DNA of 64,000 nt. It comes from Dendrolimus kikuchii. Taxonomy: Eukaryota; Arthropoda; Insecta; Lepidoptera; Lasiocampidae. Location of the stretch: assembly GCA_019925095.2 (NCBI GenBank), contig CM034392.1, positions 19,882,387 to 19,946,386 of the forward strand, read 5' to 3'. The position numbers were made by a program, and so were the translations under genes. Positions within the stretch are counted from its first letter, which is position 1, and the number at the start of each line of letters is the position of its first letter. Below the pieces are notes generated by a model. It was not told where the DNA came from and did no database searches. It was given only the letters and a program-made list of their open reading frames with translations. Of the stretch, positions 45,461 through 56,212 are shown piece after piece.

Positions 45461-47714
45461 GATAAAAAAAATATAATATAATAATTAAGTATTCCAAGTA
45501 CGATTTCATTCAGATAGTTTCGAAAATTCTTATTCTACTAAATCCAAAATAACTTGTCAATATCATCGCGGTGAAATATTAGTAGAACAGAATTGGTATC
45601 ACCATTGGTAGACGTGTCGTTAGCCTAAATTAATATTAAAAAGCTAACTTAAAAATACTATTATATAGGTATCTAATTATAAATAAACTAACAAAAAATT
45701 TTAACGTTTGTTTCGCAATTTTTCGCTTATAATATATACAGTGGCTCGAAATCAAGCAAACCTACGATTAATATGATAGTGTTTGGCGATTTAGCCGAGT
45801 TAGTAATAGCAACATTAGTGACATAGTATTCCATTTTACTCATTTTCTCCCTGTTGACGTCCTTAAGTTTCATTTGTAAGAAGAAAATAACGTTCAAACA
45901 AAGTCATCTTCTTGGAAGTAACTTTGGCTCACACAGTTTATCAATAACTTAGTTTTAACTACTTAATTATATAGGATGTTTGAATTTTTGCATTCAGGAA
46001 AAGATTTAGGAATCGTGAAATCCAATTAAAACGAAATAAAAAGTCAGTTAATAGCTTTTATCAATTACAAATTACTCAATTAAAGTATCAATAAATATTT
46101 ATAGCGCCATTTCCTAAATTCTCACATGGCATAACATGTTTATTTATTCACAGTAACATAATAAATATCAAATAGAGAAATCCAAATAGGCCCATTTTAT
46201 TATGCAAGTACTAGTTCAGAATTACCTACTTAGTCTCATCTTGCCATAGGTTTAATAATAAAAAACATCTTACAGGCAGAACATTTTGTTCGTAAGAACT
46301 TAACCTCGAGAAAGTATTGTTACTAACAATACTTTTTCGAGATAATTTATGGAGACAGTTTGTTCTTAAAGTGATGTATTATTTTTTTGAGATCACGGCC
46401 GCTAAGCAAATACTGGACTCGATAATAATAGACACCTTACAGGCGGAATATATGGGGCGAATACCTTTCTGGGATAACCTTTACATAAATCTATCCCAAA
46501 ATCTATCCTATTATCCGGCATACAAAGCATTCCTTGTCCACCCTCAAAATTAAAATTACATATATACCGAATTTCAGTCAAATCGGTCCCGCAGTTATTC
46601 CGTGATAACGGAACAGACAGACAGACAAAGTTACTTTCGCCTTTATAATATTAATAGGGATTAGGTAGTTGTCATTCCTGGTATTCTTCTTCCACAATAT
46701 TAATGCATTTACGAACGAGTCAATATAAAATTGTGTGTCATATGGATCTATTCTAATTACACTATCGTGATGATATATAAATGACTTTCTAATCTACATA
46801 CGCCCACTTTAATATAAGAGTGATTAATGAGATCAATTTTAAAACAACGATATGAACATGAATCAGATTATGTCTCATCATTAATAACTACAGTAATTGC
46901 TATATCAAAGTAAGGAGTGTGTATTAAGCATCAGATATGAATATGCTGCAATGATTGTGTGGAGTTGTAAAAATACTGCGTAAGGCGGTGTTCTTTGGTC
47001 CGCAGTATTTTTAATGTATGTGTCTTTCTATTCCTTATTTTCGTGTTTTATTCGGTTTTCTATTTCGTATTCCGTTCCGTAAACTATTGCGAAATATAAT
47101 ATTGTATTATCCTCTGTAATCTATTCTGTAGTAATTTCCGTATTCTAGTGGCCGTGCTGAAGGTGAATCAAAACATCCTGAGGAATCTGGCACAACGAAG
47201 TGCATGCTGTCTGTGCACCTGTACCTTAAAATATAATTGACATTTAATAGCTGTTGACATTTAATAGTTATTACCTACTGGGGTGTTCCCCGCACTTTCG
47301 CGGGGCGTAAATCCCTTGTAAATATCGCTTGTATATTTAGAAATCAAGCAATCACAGAGGTTACATTGCATTAATTTTTTATCTAGGCGTAATCAGCTTC
47401 CGGAAAAATCCGTCTCTACCAATAATAAACTGTTCCATTTTCCGAAATAAAAAAAACAGCGTACATCCATTCTCGATACTCGAGACATATTATACCAAAC
47501 AGCAAAATCGTCACTCAGTTTTTTCGCGAAAGCATAATAGACAAATCGAGTAACTATCGCATGTATTCTTTTTTATGCACATATATATTTATTTATTTTC
47601 GGATAGTTTACAGTTTTTATATATCTGGAGGGTGATTTGTTTGATGGTTAGTTCGCTCTCATGCTCGTTAAAATTAATATTGAGAACACCTTTACAATAT
47701 ACGTCTTTAAACAG
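45461..47714. other. AT-rich stretch, no supported gene
   Basis: No supported gene. Around 46590-46660, CGGAACAGACAGACAGACAA and TTTATAATATTAATAGGGAT look like the end of a short lepidopteran repeat. A faint DMNML-like LINE echo lies near 46935. Confidence 0.45.
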
Positions 47715-47925
47715 CTTAATCTTTACTAATACTATTAAGAGGTAAAGTTTGTAAGTTTGTGACGTTGTAGGGGGTAATCTCTGGATATCCTAAACCGATT
47801 TTAAAAATTATTTTACTGTTCGAAAGCTACGTTAACAGGGAGTGTCATAAGCAATATAACATGACGCTATATACCACGAGAGCGAGACAAAGCGTGGGTG
47901 AAACCGCGCCGGGCCGCTAGTTATT
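47715..47925 (+). repeat. Lepidopteran-type short repeat ending CGCGCCGGGCCGCTAGTT
   Basis: TTACTAATACTATTAAGAGG and TAAAGTTTGTAAGTTTGTGA start it. It ends with GAGCGAGACAAAGCGTGGGT and GAAACCGCGCCGGGCCGCTA. It is related to the segment at 22550-22680 and to the CCGCG repeats. Confidence 0.6.
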
Positions 47926-47999
47926 TATACACCTTACACACCCCACGCCCTTATGCAGACTGTGACTGTTTATTGTTGGATTTGACTTTATGTTGTTGG

Positions 48000-48243
48000 T
48001 CCGAAGACATCACAACTATACCGGAATTTTAGAGGTGACCGCCTTCGCCAGGCGAAGGCGCTTGAGCCCGGAGGACAACTTGCTCCAGAAAGCTCCCTAG
48101 GAGACTTTACCTCGGCTTGACTATTGCCATAAGAGGGAGATGCGTCTAATGATGCTAACTATAGGCCGACACAATGCACTAACTGATAATGGGCGACGGT
48201 GATGTGAAGCCCGAGGGGAAAGATCCCAGCGAACTGGGATCAG
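48000..48243. other. GC-rich block with two perfect hairpins, target of the R1-like mosaic
   Basis: Hairpin 1 is CGCCTTCGC-CAG-GCGAAGGCG at 48040-48060. Hairpin 2 is GATCCCAG-CGAA-CTGGGATC at 48222-48241. I recognise no gene family. The mosaic begins 18 bp to the right of hairpin 2, after the duplication CGGTTCGAGGCGGCCT. Confidence 0.5.
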
Positions 48244-48259
48244 CGGTTCGAGGCGGCCT
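48244..48259. repeat. 16 bp target duplication, left copy
   Basis: CGGTTCGAGGCGGCCT is identical to 51771-51786 and bounds the R1-like mosaic. Confidence 0.92.
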
Positions 48260-48655
48260 TTATTATTATTATTATTTTTTAGCCAAGTGAAATCCGTTTC
48301 AGGTCTAAGCCGCGACAGACACAGAAGCCTGGGGGGATAATTCGCGACCCGTGTGTGTGTGATTCGCCAGATCGGGGGTGGCACAGCGTGCCCAGTTAGA
48401 ACTAGTGCCACGCTATTGCCACTCCCCAGTTAGGAATACCCACTAAAACCCCTGGGTGTTCCGTCCAGCGCCTTATGCTAGGGTTACGGGACAGCGGGAT
48501 TCCCAACTCGGCGTGCCCTGGCAGGCGTGGGCCTCCCTCACTAGGTCTCTTCCAATGCCAGGGGACTAGGCCCCCGCTATCTACTAGGTCTTTTCCAGGC
48601 GTGGGGCGGTCTGTAATGCGCCCCACAGGAAGAGAAATAAGCGCACGCGGAACAT

Positions 48656-48966
48656 CTATCCGTGCAGGAACGGAGAAAGAATACAATTTCCTGCGGCCTG
48701 GCGGCCTGTCGTAAGAGGCGACTAAACATCCCACAGCCAGGTGGTAGGGTATTTGCTCGACTAGATGGCGACCACCCCTGGTCTAGAGTATGCCGCCATA
48801 ACAACCTTGTGTCGTGTTCCAGCATTAGTGACCAGGTTCCAGGCTCTTTTAAGAGAGCAGCAGCGCATTTATAGCACCTTTGGTGTTACAAAGGTCCATA
48901 GGCGATGGCAACCGCTTTCCATCAAGTGGGCCGTGTGCCTGTCTGCTGAACTCCTGCAATAAAAAA
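48656..48966 (+). mobile_element. Composite SINE, full length, inside the R1-like 3' UTR
   Basis: It starts CTATCCGTGCAGGAACGGAG and ends CTGAACTCCTGCAATAAAAA. AACAT flanks it (48651-48655 and 48967-48971). Removing it restores the R1-like UTR reading GCACGCGGAACA(C/T)TCGCGCTC seen in the other copies. This is the best-preserved copy of the SINE. Confidence 0.92.
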
Positions 48967-49592
48967 AACATTCGCGCTCTCATCTCGACGGCATGTGCAG
49001 GTGAGTGAGAATCCCTATACCCCAAGAAGCCGCACCCGTGCCGCCCGCTTATGGCGGCCGAAGGTCGATATCTGATCTCGTGCGCCGGCGCGTCCTCCTT
49101 TGGCGGGAGCGGAGTAAGGAAGTCCGCTCACGCTCCCGCTTCGCCTCTTCTTTCGCAAACATGACTTTCTCGCATAAGAAGGAGCCTGGGCGGATGTTCG
49201 CGACCTGTGTGAGTGTGTGGGATTCGCCAGATCGGGGGTGGCACTAGCGTGCCCGGTCAGAACCGGTGCCACGCTATTGCCACTCCCCAGTTAGGGATAC
49301 CCACTAAAACCCCTGGGTGTTCCGTCCTGCGCCTTATGCCAGGGCTACGGGGAATTGGGCTTCCCGTCTCCGCATGCCCTGGCAGGCGTGGGCCCCCCTC
49401 ACTGGGCCTCTTCAAATGCCGGGGGACTACCTCCCCGGCGACGTCATGGTCAAATCCGGCGTGGGGCGGTTTGTAACGCGCCCCACGGGAGGAGAGATAA
49501 GCGCGCGCGGAACACTCGCGCTCTCATCTCGACGGCATGTGCGGGTGAGTGAGAACCCCTATACCCCAAGGGGCCCCACCCGCGCCGCCCGC

Positions 49593-50777
49593 TTACGGTG
49601 GCCGAAGATCAAAGTCCGCCCTCCGGCGTCGGCGCGTCCTCCTTTGGCGGGAGCGGAGCAAGGATGTACGCTCACGCTCCCGCTCCGCCTCCTCCTTCGC
49701 CAACATAACGTGCTCGCAGAAGGAGGAGACGGCATCCCATCCGGTGCGGCTCCCGACCATAGTGCGTACCACGGCCGGGAGCGAGGTGTCAGATCCGGTG
49801 TGGGCGATGATTTCCCGGCGCTGCTCGGTCCAGGCTGGACACTCCTGGAGTGTGTGCAGCGCCGTGTCCTCGTCGCCCGTGTCACAATGGTGGCACCCTG
49901 ACGTGGGCTCGCGGCCGAGGCGACACAGGTACCTCCCGAAGCAACCGTGCCCCGTGAGGACCTGTGTCAGCCTGAACGTCAGGGTGCCGTGACGACGTCC
50001 TATCCAATCTTGCAGGACGGGCCTCACCGCCTCGATGGTAGCGGGGCCCGCGCTGGGGTGTCTAAGGCGTTCCTCCCAGACTCCTACGGCTACCTGGCGG
50101 AGCTCCGACCGGCACACCTCGATCTCGCGAGGCGCGGGTCTGGAGCCCCTGGCCAGGGCCTCTTTGCGCCACGTATATAGTGACGCCAGGACCCTGGCTT
50201 CCAGGTCCCATGGGAGGGATCCGGCGAGTAGCGAGGCCGCTTCGAAGGACACCGTACGGTATCCTCTTATTGCCCTGACGGCCAATACACGCTGCGCCTG
50301 GCGAAGCAGCGCAGCGTTTCGGGCCGTCAGTCGGTCCGCCCATACAGGGGCCCCGTAGAGGGCCATCGACCGTACCATGCCTTCGAAGAGTTTTCGGCAC
50401 GTGGCGTTCGGCCCCCCGTTGTTGGGGAGCAAGCGCGACAGCGCACCCGCTGCCCCCTTGAGTCTGGGGAGCAGCTGCCGAAAATGTGCCGAAAAATCCC
50501 ACCGGCTATCGAGGACCAATCCTAGGTATTTCATGGTCCCCCCGATGCCGATGCGGATGCCTCCTACTATGATTCCGGTGTCTGGAGGTGGACGATTACG
50601 AGGACCGTGAAACATCACGGCCTCGGTCTTCTGCAACGCCACCTCCAGTCCAAGACGCCGGATCCTGCCTACGATAGACGACACCCCAGCCGTGCCTCGA
50701 AGGCACGCCTGCCGATGGGTCCTCCCGCGCGCAGCGATCAACGTGGAACACCGCACACCATGGCTTGCCGATTCCAT
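49593..50777 (-). pseudogene. R1-like ORF2, region after RT motif C to the end
   Basis: This 394-codon open frame starts artificially in a deletion joint. From about residue 14 it reads IAARGRTHRQACLRGTAGVS, then the RT thumb GLEVALQKTEAVMFHGPRNR and MKYLGLVLDSRWDFSAHFRQ (residues 83-102). The C-terminal part has VRAIRGYRTVSFEAASLLAG and the zinc knuckle with C285, C295, C298, H308 and C313 (GCHHCDTGDEDTALHTLQEC). An arginine-rich end closes it. It continues the frame at 50738-51703 after a lost segment. It lacks endonuclease and the catalytic YADD block. Confidence 0.88.
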
Positions 50778-51703
50778 CCCTCGTGGACCGGGTAGATGAC
50801 GGCTCTTTCATACAGATATGCCCCGACTATTCGGCGGAGGTAGGACGGCACCCGGAAGTACCGGAGTGCCTCCATGATGCACGGCCAGGGCAAGGAGTTG
50901 AAGGCATTGGCGATGTCTAAGGACACCGCCAACAGGACCTCGCCCTGGGAAATTGCGTCCTCCGCCAGGCCTCTTAGGCGCATGACCGCGTCGATTGTGG
51001 AGCGTCCCGTGCGGAAACCGAACTGGTTGTCCGCCAGATCCGGCCCCGTCGTCGATAGGTGCTGGACGAGGCGGTCTACGATGATACGCTCAAAGAGCTT
51101 TCCGACCTCGTCCAGCAACACAATGGGCCGGTAGGCGGACGGTGAGTCCGCAGGGCGCCCCTCCTTACGCAGCAGGACCAGTTTTCCGGTCTTCCACCGT
51201 TGCGGGAACTGGCCCTGCTCCAAACATGCGCCGAAAAGCCTTATCAGTCGGGGCTCCAGGGCGTCGTAGGACAGAACCCACGCACGCCCTGGTATACCGT
51301 CGAGGCCAGGGGCAGTGTTCTTTGCCTTAAGCCGTAGCATGGCTGCCCCCAGCTCTGCCCGGTCCACGATGGGCACAGGGTCTTCATCCGCGCTGGGCTC
51401 CGCTTCTGGCGGAACCATCGCAGGAGGCATATGCTCAGCCCGTGAAGGGAACAGAGCGCCAACCACATCACATACGACGTCCCTGGGGAGAGACTCGGTT
51501 AGCGGGGGCGCCCATGCGCGGAGCTTGTTCCGCACCATCTTGAATGGGCGCCCCCAAGGGTCTTCATTAATACTATCCAAGAGTTCTCCCCAGGCCGTGT
51601 TCTTCGCGTCGCGGATTGCAAATCGCAACGTTTCTCTGGCGCTCCTGTACCCCTCGTACAAGCCTCTACGGCCGCTGCGTCCGCTGCCAGACCCCCACGG
51701 CAA
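50738..51703 (-). pseudogene. R1-like ORF2, linker and RT fingers/palm (motifs up to B)
   Basis: This 321-codon frame holds KAKNTAPGLDGIPGRAWV (126-143), SAYRPIVLLDEVGKLFERII (189-208), DNQFGFRTGRSTIDAVMRLR (225-244) and the palm motif A AVSLDIANAFNSLPW (259-273). It breaks at motif B after MVCGVP (315-320). A normal R1-like RT would continue GVPQGSVLGP and then YADD. Here it stops two codons later and the downstream frame restarts past YADD. The N-terminal endonuclease is absent because of the piece 1/piece 2 joint. It is inactive. Confidence 0.88.
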
Positions 51704-51770
51704 CCTGGCGGAGCTCTGACCGACACGCCTCGATCTGGCGAGGCACGGGTCTAGTGCCCCTGGCCAGGGC

Positions 51771-51786
51771 CGGTTCGAGGCGGCCT
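51771..51786. repeat. 16 bp target duplication, right copy
   Basis: CGGTTCGAGGCGGCCT is identical to 48244-48259. Confidence 0.92.
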
Positions 51787-51909
51787 ACACTATCTTACTG
51801 CCATTTCAAACGTGTTATGGCTGGGAGAAAAGAAACGGCGAAGCTGTGACTGTTCATTTCAATCAAGTCTATATATGGTCGGTTTCTATATCTTACTGAC
51901 CGTTAATTT

Positions 51910-51924
51910 GCCTTACTATCGGTT
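51910..51924. repeat. 15 bp target duplication, left copy
   Basis: GCCTTACTATCGGTT recurs exactly at 52934-52948. Confidence 0.92.
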
Positions 51925-52933
51925 TGGCTCTCAACGTCGCAATGCTGTGACAAACACAGCGTATGCTGGCCGTCAGGGCCGTCCGAGGGTATTGCACGAT
52001 ATCCTTCGAAGCGGCCTCCCTACTGACCGGCACTCTGCCGTGGGACCTGGAGGCCAGAACACTGGCCTCCTTGTACGTGTGGCGCAAAGTAAAGGAGGCC
52101 AGTGTTGGCCGACCTGCGCCCCGTGAGATTGAGGGGCGCAGAGATGAGTTGCGCCAAGTCCAGGTGGCAGGGTAGGTGGACCGCCTACTGAACGCCAGCG
52201 CTGGTCTCGCCGTTATCCAAGCGGTGAGGCCGATCATGCCAGAAAAGCTGCAGAGGCGTCACGGTACCCTAACGTTCCGCCTGACGCAAGTCCTCTCGGG
52301 GCACGGATGCTTCGGGAGGTACCTGTGTCAAATAAGGCGTGAACAGACGTCAGGGTGCCACCACTGCGTCGGCGGCAACGAAGACACGGCACTGCACACG
52401 CTCCAGGTGTGTCCAGCCTGGGACGAGCAGCGCCGCGATCTCGTCGTGGCCATCGGGGCGAATTTGTCCCTCCCGGCCGTGTTGAAGGCCATGGTCGGGA
52501 GCGCCGACGCGTGGGACGCAGCCGCCTCCTTCTGTAAGACCGTCATGTCCACGAAGGAGGCGGCGGAGCGGGAGAGGGAGCAGTCCCCTACTCTCCTCTC
52601 CTCGCGCCCCGTCTCAACTCGCAGTGAGCTAAAGGAGCCGGAGAAACCCAGATCTCCGGCTAACAAATGGTGAGGCCAGCCCGCAAGGGGCCGGCCGCCG
52701 TTCGTCCGGGCTGGTGGTGAATGCGCGAGCGAGCCCACAGCCCAGAGAAAGGACGTTCGGGATCGGACAGGAGCTTTAGTGGGTATCCCTAACCGCGGCG
52801 TGGCAATAGCATCTCACACGTCACACGTGGGGTGCTAGTACCACCCCGACCTGGCGAATCCCACACACGGGCCGCGACCTTTCCCCCTCGCGCGGCTCAC
52901 GGTCCTCAAACGGATTTCCCCTGTTTAAAAAAA
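51925..52933 (+). mobile_element. R1-like element, 5'-truncated, 1.0 kb, plus strand
   Basis: It is bounded exactly by the 15 bp duplication GCCTTACTATCGGTT. It begins inside ORF2 (decayed LTARNAALLRQAQR region) and runs to a 3' UTR with TTTAGTGGGTATCCCTAACC, TGGCAATAGCATCTCACACG, TCCTCAAACGGATTTCCCCT and a short A tail. It is opposite in orientation to the mosaic next door and more diverged from it. Confidence 0.92.
51952..52673 (+). pseudogene. R1-like ORF2 C-terminus with one nonsense codon
   Basis: The frame reads QRMLAVRAVRGYCTISFEAA, SLLTGTLPWDLEARTLASLY and ELRQVQVAG. A TAG follows where the relatives have GVW, and then DRLLNASAG onward in the same frame. GTLTFRLTQVLSGHGCFGRY and the zinc-knuckle block (C, GCHHC, H, C in GCHHCVGGNEDTALHTLQVC) are intact. 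The end differs from the minus-strand copies (SSRPVSTRSELKEPEKPRSP), which points to another subfamily. No RT or endonuclease is present. Confidence 0.88.
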
Positions 52934-53018
52934 GCCTTACTATCGGTTAAAATATAACATAAGCTGCGTAATGTCAAAATTCAACTGAATTCTTCAATCA
53001 GATAGATAATACAGGAAC

Positions 53019-53592
53019 CGGCCACCAATCATCCATTATTACTTCCGTTCCTTCGTTCATACTTGCGTTCCGATACACATACCACATGGTATAAATTCCT
53101 GCATATATGGGTACAATTTAAAAGAAAAACTTGTTAATATGCATGACGGAATTTCAAGTTTAAAGTACACTAACCTATTGAAAACGAAACAAATTAAGTG
53201 GTCACCAAATATGATACTGCCCTCTTTAGTCCACCAAGCGTACAGTCATTTCAGGGCATTTAATTTTAATCAAACCCTTTATAAAAAAAAGCGTTTAAAT
53301 TGCCTTCATAAACGTTCAGTGTCGAATTACGCTCTCAATCCTACAGTTTCATAACGCTTCACCTTGCTCTCCACAACAGATTTGAGGCTTAACGCTCTAT
53401 ATACATTTCATTGTTGTTATAATGTAACCTTAAGTTGTAAAAAAAGTTTACTATTTATAGTTTTATCTTAATACTTTTCAAATGGGTATTGTGAAACGTT
53501 TATGAAAGATATTTCATTCACTGCAATTTTAATTAACTGTAAGAATTTGAAAATGAATTTATTGGATGTTTTTTACATGTTCTTTCTTTACA
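53019..53592. other. AT-rich spacer
   Basis: Nothing recognised. Confidence 0.45.
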
Positions 53593-53796
53593 GCCTGTCG
53601 TAATAGGTGACAAAACAACCCACAGCCAGATGGTAGGGTATTTGCCCGACTGGATGGCTACTACCCCTGGTTTAGAGTATGCCGCCATAACAACCTTGAG
53701 TTGTGTTCCGGCATTAGTGACCAGGTTCCAGTCTACCGTAACCGCTTTCCATAAATTGGACCGTCTGCCTGTCTGCTGTACTCCTGGAATAAATAA
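53593..53796 (+). mobile_element. Composite SINE, truncated and internally deleted
   Basis: GCCTGTCGTAATAGGTGACA, CCACAGCCAGATGGTAGGGT and CCAGGTTCCAGTCTACCGTA show the family order. The GCAGCAGCGC to CATAGGCGA segment is missing, so the B-box-like block joins the tail directly. It ends CTGCTGTACTCCTGGAATAA. Confidence 0.85.
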
Positions 53797-53914
53797 GAAA
53801 TGTACACTTAACATTCAAAAAAAAGAAAAGTAGAAGGTGAACGCTTAATTGGATTGAAGGAGTATACCTCCCACCTCCACTTTTGAAGCTCAAAGCTATC
53901 AAAATTTCATGCAT

Positions 53915-54174
53915 GGCTACGTTCCATTAGAGACACAACGACCACGTTTACGACCGTAATTTTTCCCGTTCCACTTACTTGCCGGCGTTACAATTGTAAA
54001 CCCAAGTGGAACGGTTATTCGACCCACTTCTTGACATGGGTCGTTGTGAGCGTTGTGTGATCGGAAATGATAACGTCATTAGTGACGTTTTCGCCACGAC
54101 CACGACGACTCCGGTTGCCTCGTGGAACGGCTAATGGAGCAGTTTGGTCGTTGTGACCTACTAATGGAACGCGC
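53915..54174. mobile_element. TIR MITE (GTTCCATTAGAG family), copy 4
   Basis: The left end GGCTACGTTCCATTAGAG with ACACAACGACC pairs with the right end GGTCGTTGTGACCTACTAAT, GGAACGCGC. The internal stem CGTTCCACTT/AAGTGGAACGG is perfect. It is the best-preserved copy in the window. Confidence 0.82.
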
Positions 54175-54654
54175 TGTATAAACTGCAAAATATAAACGCT
54201 AGAATAAGGTACAATCACAAAAAATAAACAATTTCGCTAAAAAATACGATAAATTAATTTGATTTACAGTTTTTGAGTTATTTTATTATCTGATGTTTTT
54301 TATTTATCTGTATATATCATTGTCATGTATTAATCGAACTTAAGAAAATGTGAGAAATATTATACTTTTGACCACATTACTTTTAGAAAAATGTGGAAAA
54401 CAGTTTTCGGTATACTAACAACGTTCTTTTATATTTCCATATTTCAGATAAAAGTACAAAAAATGTTTATTTTAATTAATTAACCATAAAATAAACCCAC
54501 AGGGGCTTATAAGGCCCAGGAAGTCTCCCTTTCGTCTGGCCCAATTAAAGGTTAACATATTCGACGGTTATCTATCAAGACGAACTGTCTTATGTAACAA
54601 TTTTTGATAAGATGCTTTTTTTACTGGTTCTCCACATAAAATATAGACGTGTTT

Positions 54655-54765
54655 TTAGGGTGTTTCTTGCCACTTATTTTCCTTATACCACGATAATATG
54701 TGGCGAAGCGGTGTACATAGAATAGGAAGAAGACTTCATTTTTTATTTATAACCTAAAAAAAACG
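54655..54765 (+). repeat. GAGTTTCTTGC-family repeat
   Basis: GTGTTTCTTGCCACTTATTT and GCGAAGCGGTGTACATAGAA with TAGGAAGAAGA match the 1887-2093 copy. Confidence 0.6.
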
Positions 54766-55689
54766 CTCTCTTATAATACTACGCTTGCCACCTTTTAAAA
54801 AAATATAGTATTTTTGTTTTTAAGCTGAAAAATATAGTACTTTTCGGAATTTTAGATGAAAAAAACAGTACATATTTATTTTTCATTATATATATAATTT
54901 ATTAACTTCAGTATTGCATTTTCCATGTGTATTATTATTACTACTTTTTGCTTTGGTCGGAAAAGATCTAATATTTTTAAAATAATCATAAGTATCTGAA
55001 CAAAAAGCGCGACAATTGAATCACCAATGAAATTATAGTACACTTCGTACTATATAATTTCTCTATAATATATAGTATAACTGGCTAAAATACGATACTA
55101 CAATACTCGTACGGTTGGCAGCCCTAAGTGAAACTAAGTTTGCATAAAAAAAACTTTTGAATTTTTAACGCTTCTGCTAAGCGTCCAGCCCTCATCCACT
55201 TCTTTTCTGCGCTGCTATAATGCTTCTCTTGCCTCCTGTCAGAACCAACGAGCGAATGAAGAGCGAACCATAAGAGTATCGCATACGAACTTGTCAGCCT
55301 AAAGTATATTGTTGTATAATAAATGGAGCATCTAAACCGGTCTAGTACTGGTTGTTAAGTCATACAAACTCTGAGTCAATGTTACGATACGTTTCACCTT
55401 TGACCTAAATATGCAAGTCGGTAAGCTGTTCATTAATAACCCAGCTCTCACAAGTGACAAATTTGACTTTGTACTTGGATTAACTTTGTTTAATTACTGC
55501 TTCTGTTGTAATTTAACCTATACGCCCACTTTGGTGCTTTAAAGTTTCTGCTAAATGACTTTAACCATGAAAGACCATTATTGATCTATAAGAACGTACG
55601 ATAATTGATTTTCAAGAACGTAACTATGGAAAGCTCCTAAACCTTACACGACTAGATACCACGATCTTTGTCATTTTTGGAAGTTTTTT
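54766..55689. other. AT-rich stretch, possible worn DNA transposon
   Basis: CTACGCTTGCCACCTTTT near 54779 and TACGGTTGGCAGCCCTAAG near 55111 could be degenerate inverted ends, but no target duplication supports this. Nothing else is recognised. Confidence 0.3.
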
Positions 55690-55882
55690 ATAATATACTA
55701 GGATATATCCGCGACTTCGTCCACCGTTGACTTGAAATTCCCGCGGGATTCCCTGGACACAAAATACCGCAGCTTGTAAAAAAGAATGTAAGCTACCGTT
55801 TTAGTGAAAACTGTGTAGGAATAAGCTAATTTTTATGCACCTGAACAACTACAAACCGCTCCCGGGAAAATTCTCGCGGAAT
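55690..55882 (+). repeat. Repeat B, left half of a split copy
   Basis: TAGGATATATCCGCGACTTC to ATTCTCGCGGAATG is the first half of repeat B. The second half begins at about 59946. The uninterrupted copy at 39795-40245 shows the two halves belong together. Confidence 0.85.
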
Positions 55883-56212
55883 GCTGTTTTTAATTATTAT
55901 AGTAAAGCTTTTGATCGTATAGACCACAAGTTACTTTTAGTCATACTTTTAAAAGTTGGAATGGTAAATATTTAGGTGGTTTTCCTCCTACATTGATAAA
56001 CGATCGCAGGCACTTGTTCTCAATACATATTTCTCAAGGTGTAAATATTCTTTCCGGAATCCCCCAAGGATCCTTGTTAGAGCCACTTCTGTTTACGATT
56101 TTTATTAATATCAGTAAATGTTCTCAAAATTCAAAATTTCTTTTGTATGCTGACGATATGAAAATATTTAGACAGATAAACACTATTAATGATTGCGATT
56201 TATTACATACAT

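Larger units (their letters stand above)
48260..51770 (-). mobile_element. R1-like retrotransposon mosaic of three joined pieces
   Basis: The whole 3.5 kb lies between identical 16 bp repeats. In 5'-to-3' order on the minus strand it has three pieces. Piece 1 (51770-51690) matches a C-terminal ORF2 segment (LARG...PRQIEACRSELRQVAVGVW-like). Piece 2 (51689-49186) starts in the linker before the RT domain and runs through RT, C-terminus and most of a 3' UTR. Piece 3 (49185-48260) restarts inside the ORF2 C-terminus (KVMFAKEEAKRERER) and has its own complete 3' UTR and A-rich tail. Short shared sequences at the joins (CAGAC; GAAG/CCTGGG) suggest microhomology. A later SINE sits at 48656-48966. 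Confidence 0.85.
51875..53018. mobile_element. Palindromic MITE, copy 3, split by an R1-like element
   Basis: The left part (GGTCGGTTTCTATATCTTAC, TGACCGTTAATTTGCC) and right part (AAAATATAACATAAGCTGCG ... AGATAGATAATACAGGAACC) match the arms of 21617-21744. The insertion lies in the left arm at GCCTTACTATCGGTT. Without the insert the MITE would be about 120-150 bp. Confidence 0.65.

Noticed and set aside
49549..50180. Long plus-strand open frames across the R1-like region
   Set aside because: They are shadows of the GC-rich minus-strand ORF2; the minus-strand reading has all the family motifs.
54779..55130. Possible DNA transposon with CTTGCCACC / GGTTGGCAGCCCT ends
   Set aside because: The ends match only loosely and no 8 bp or TA duplication is visible.
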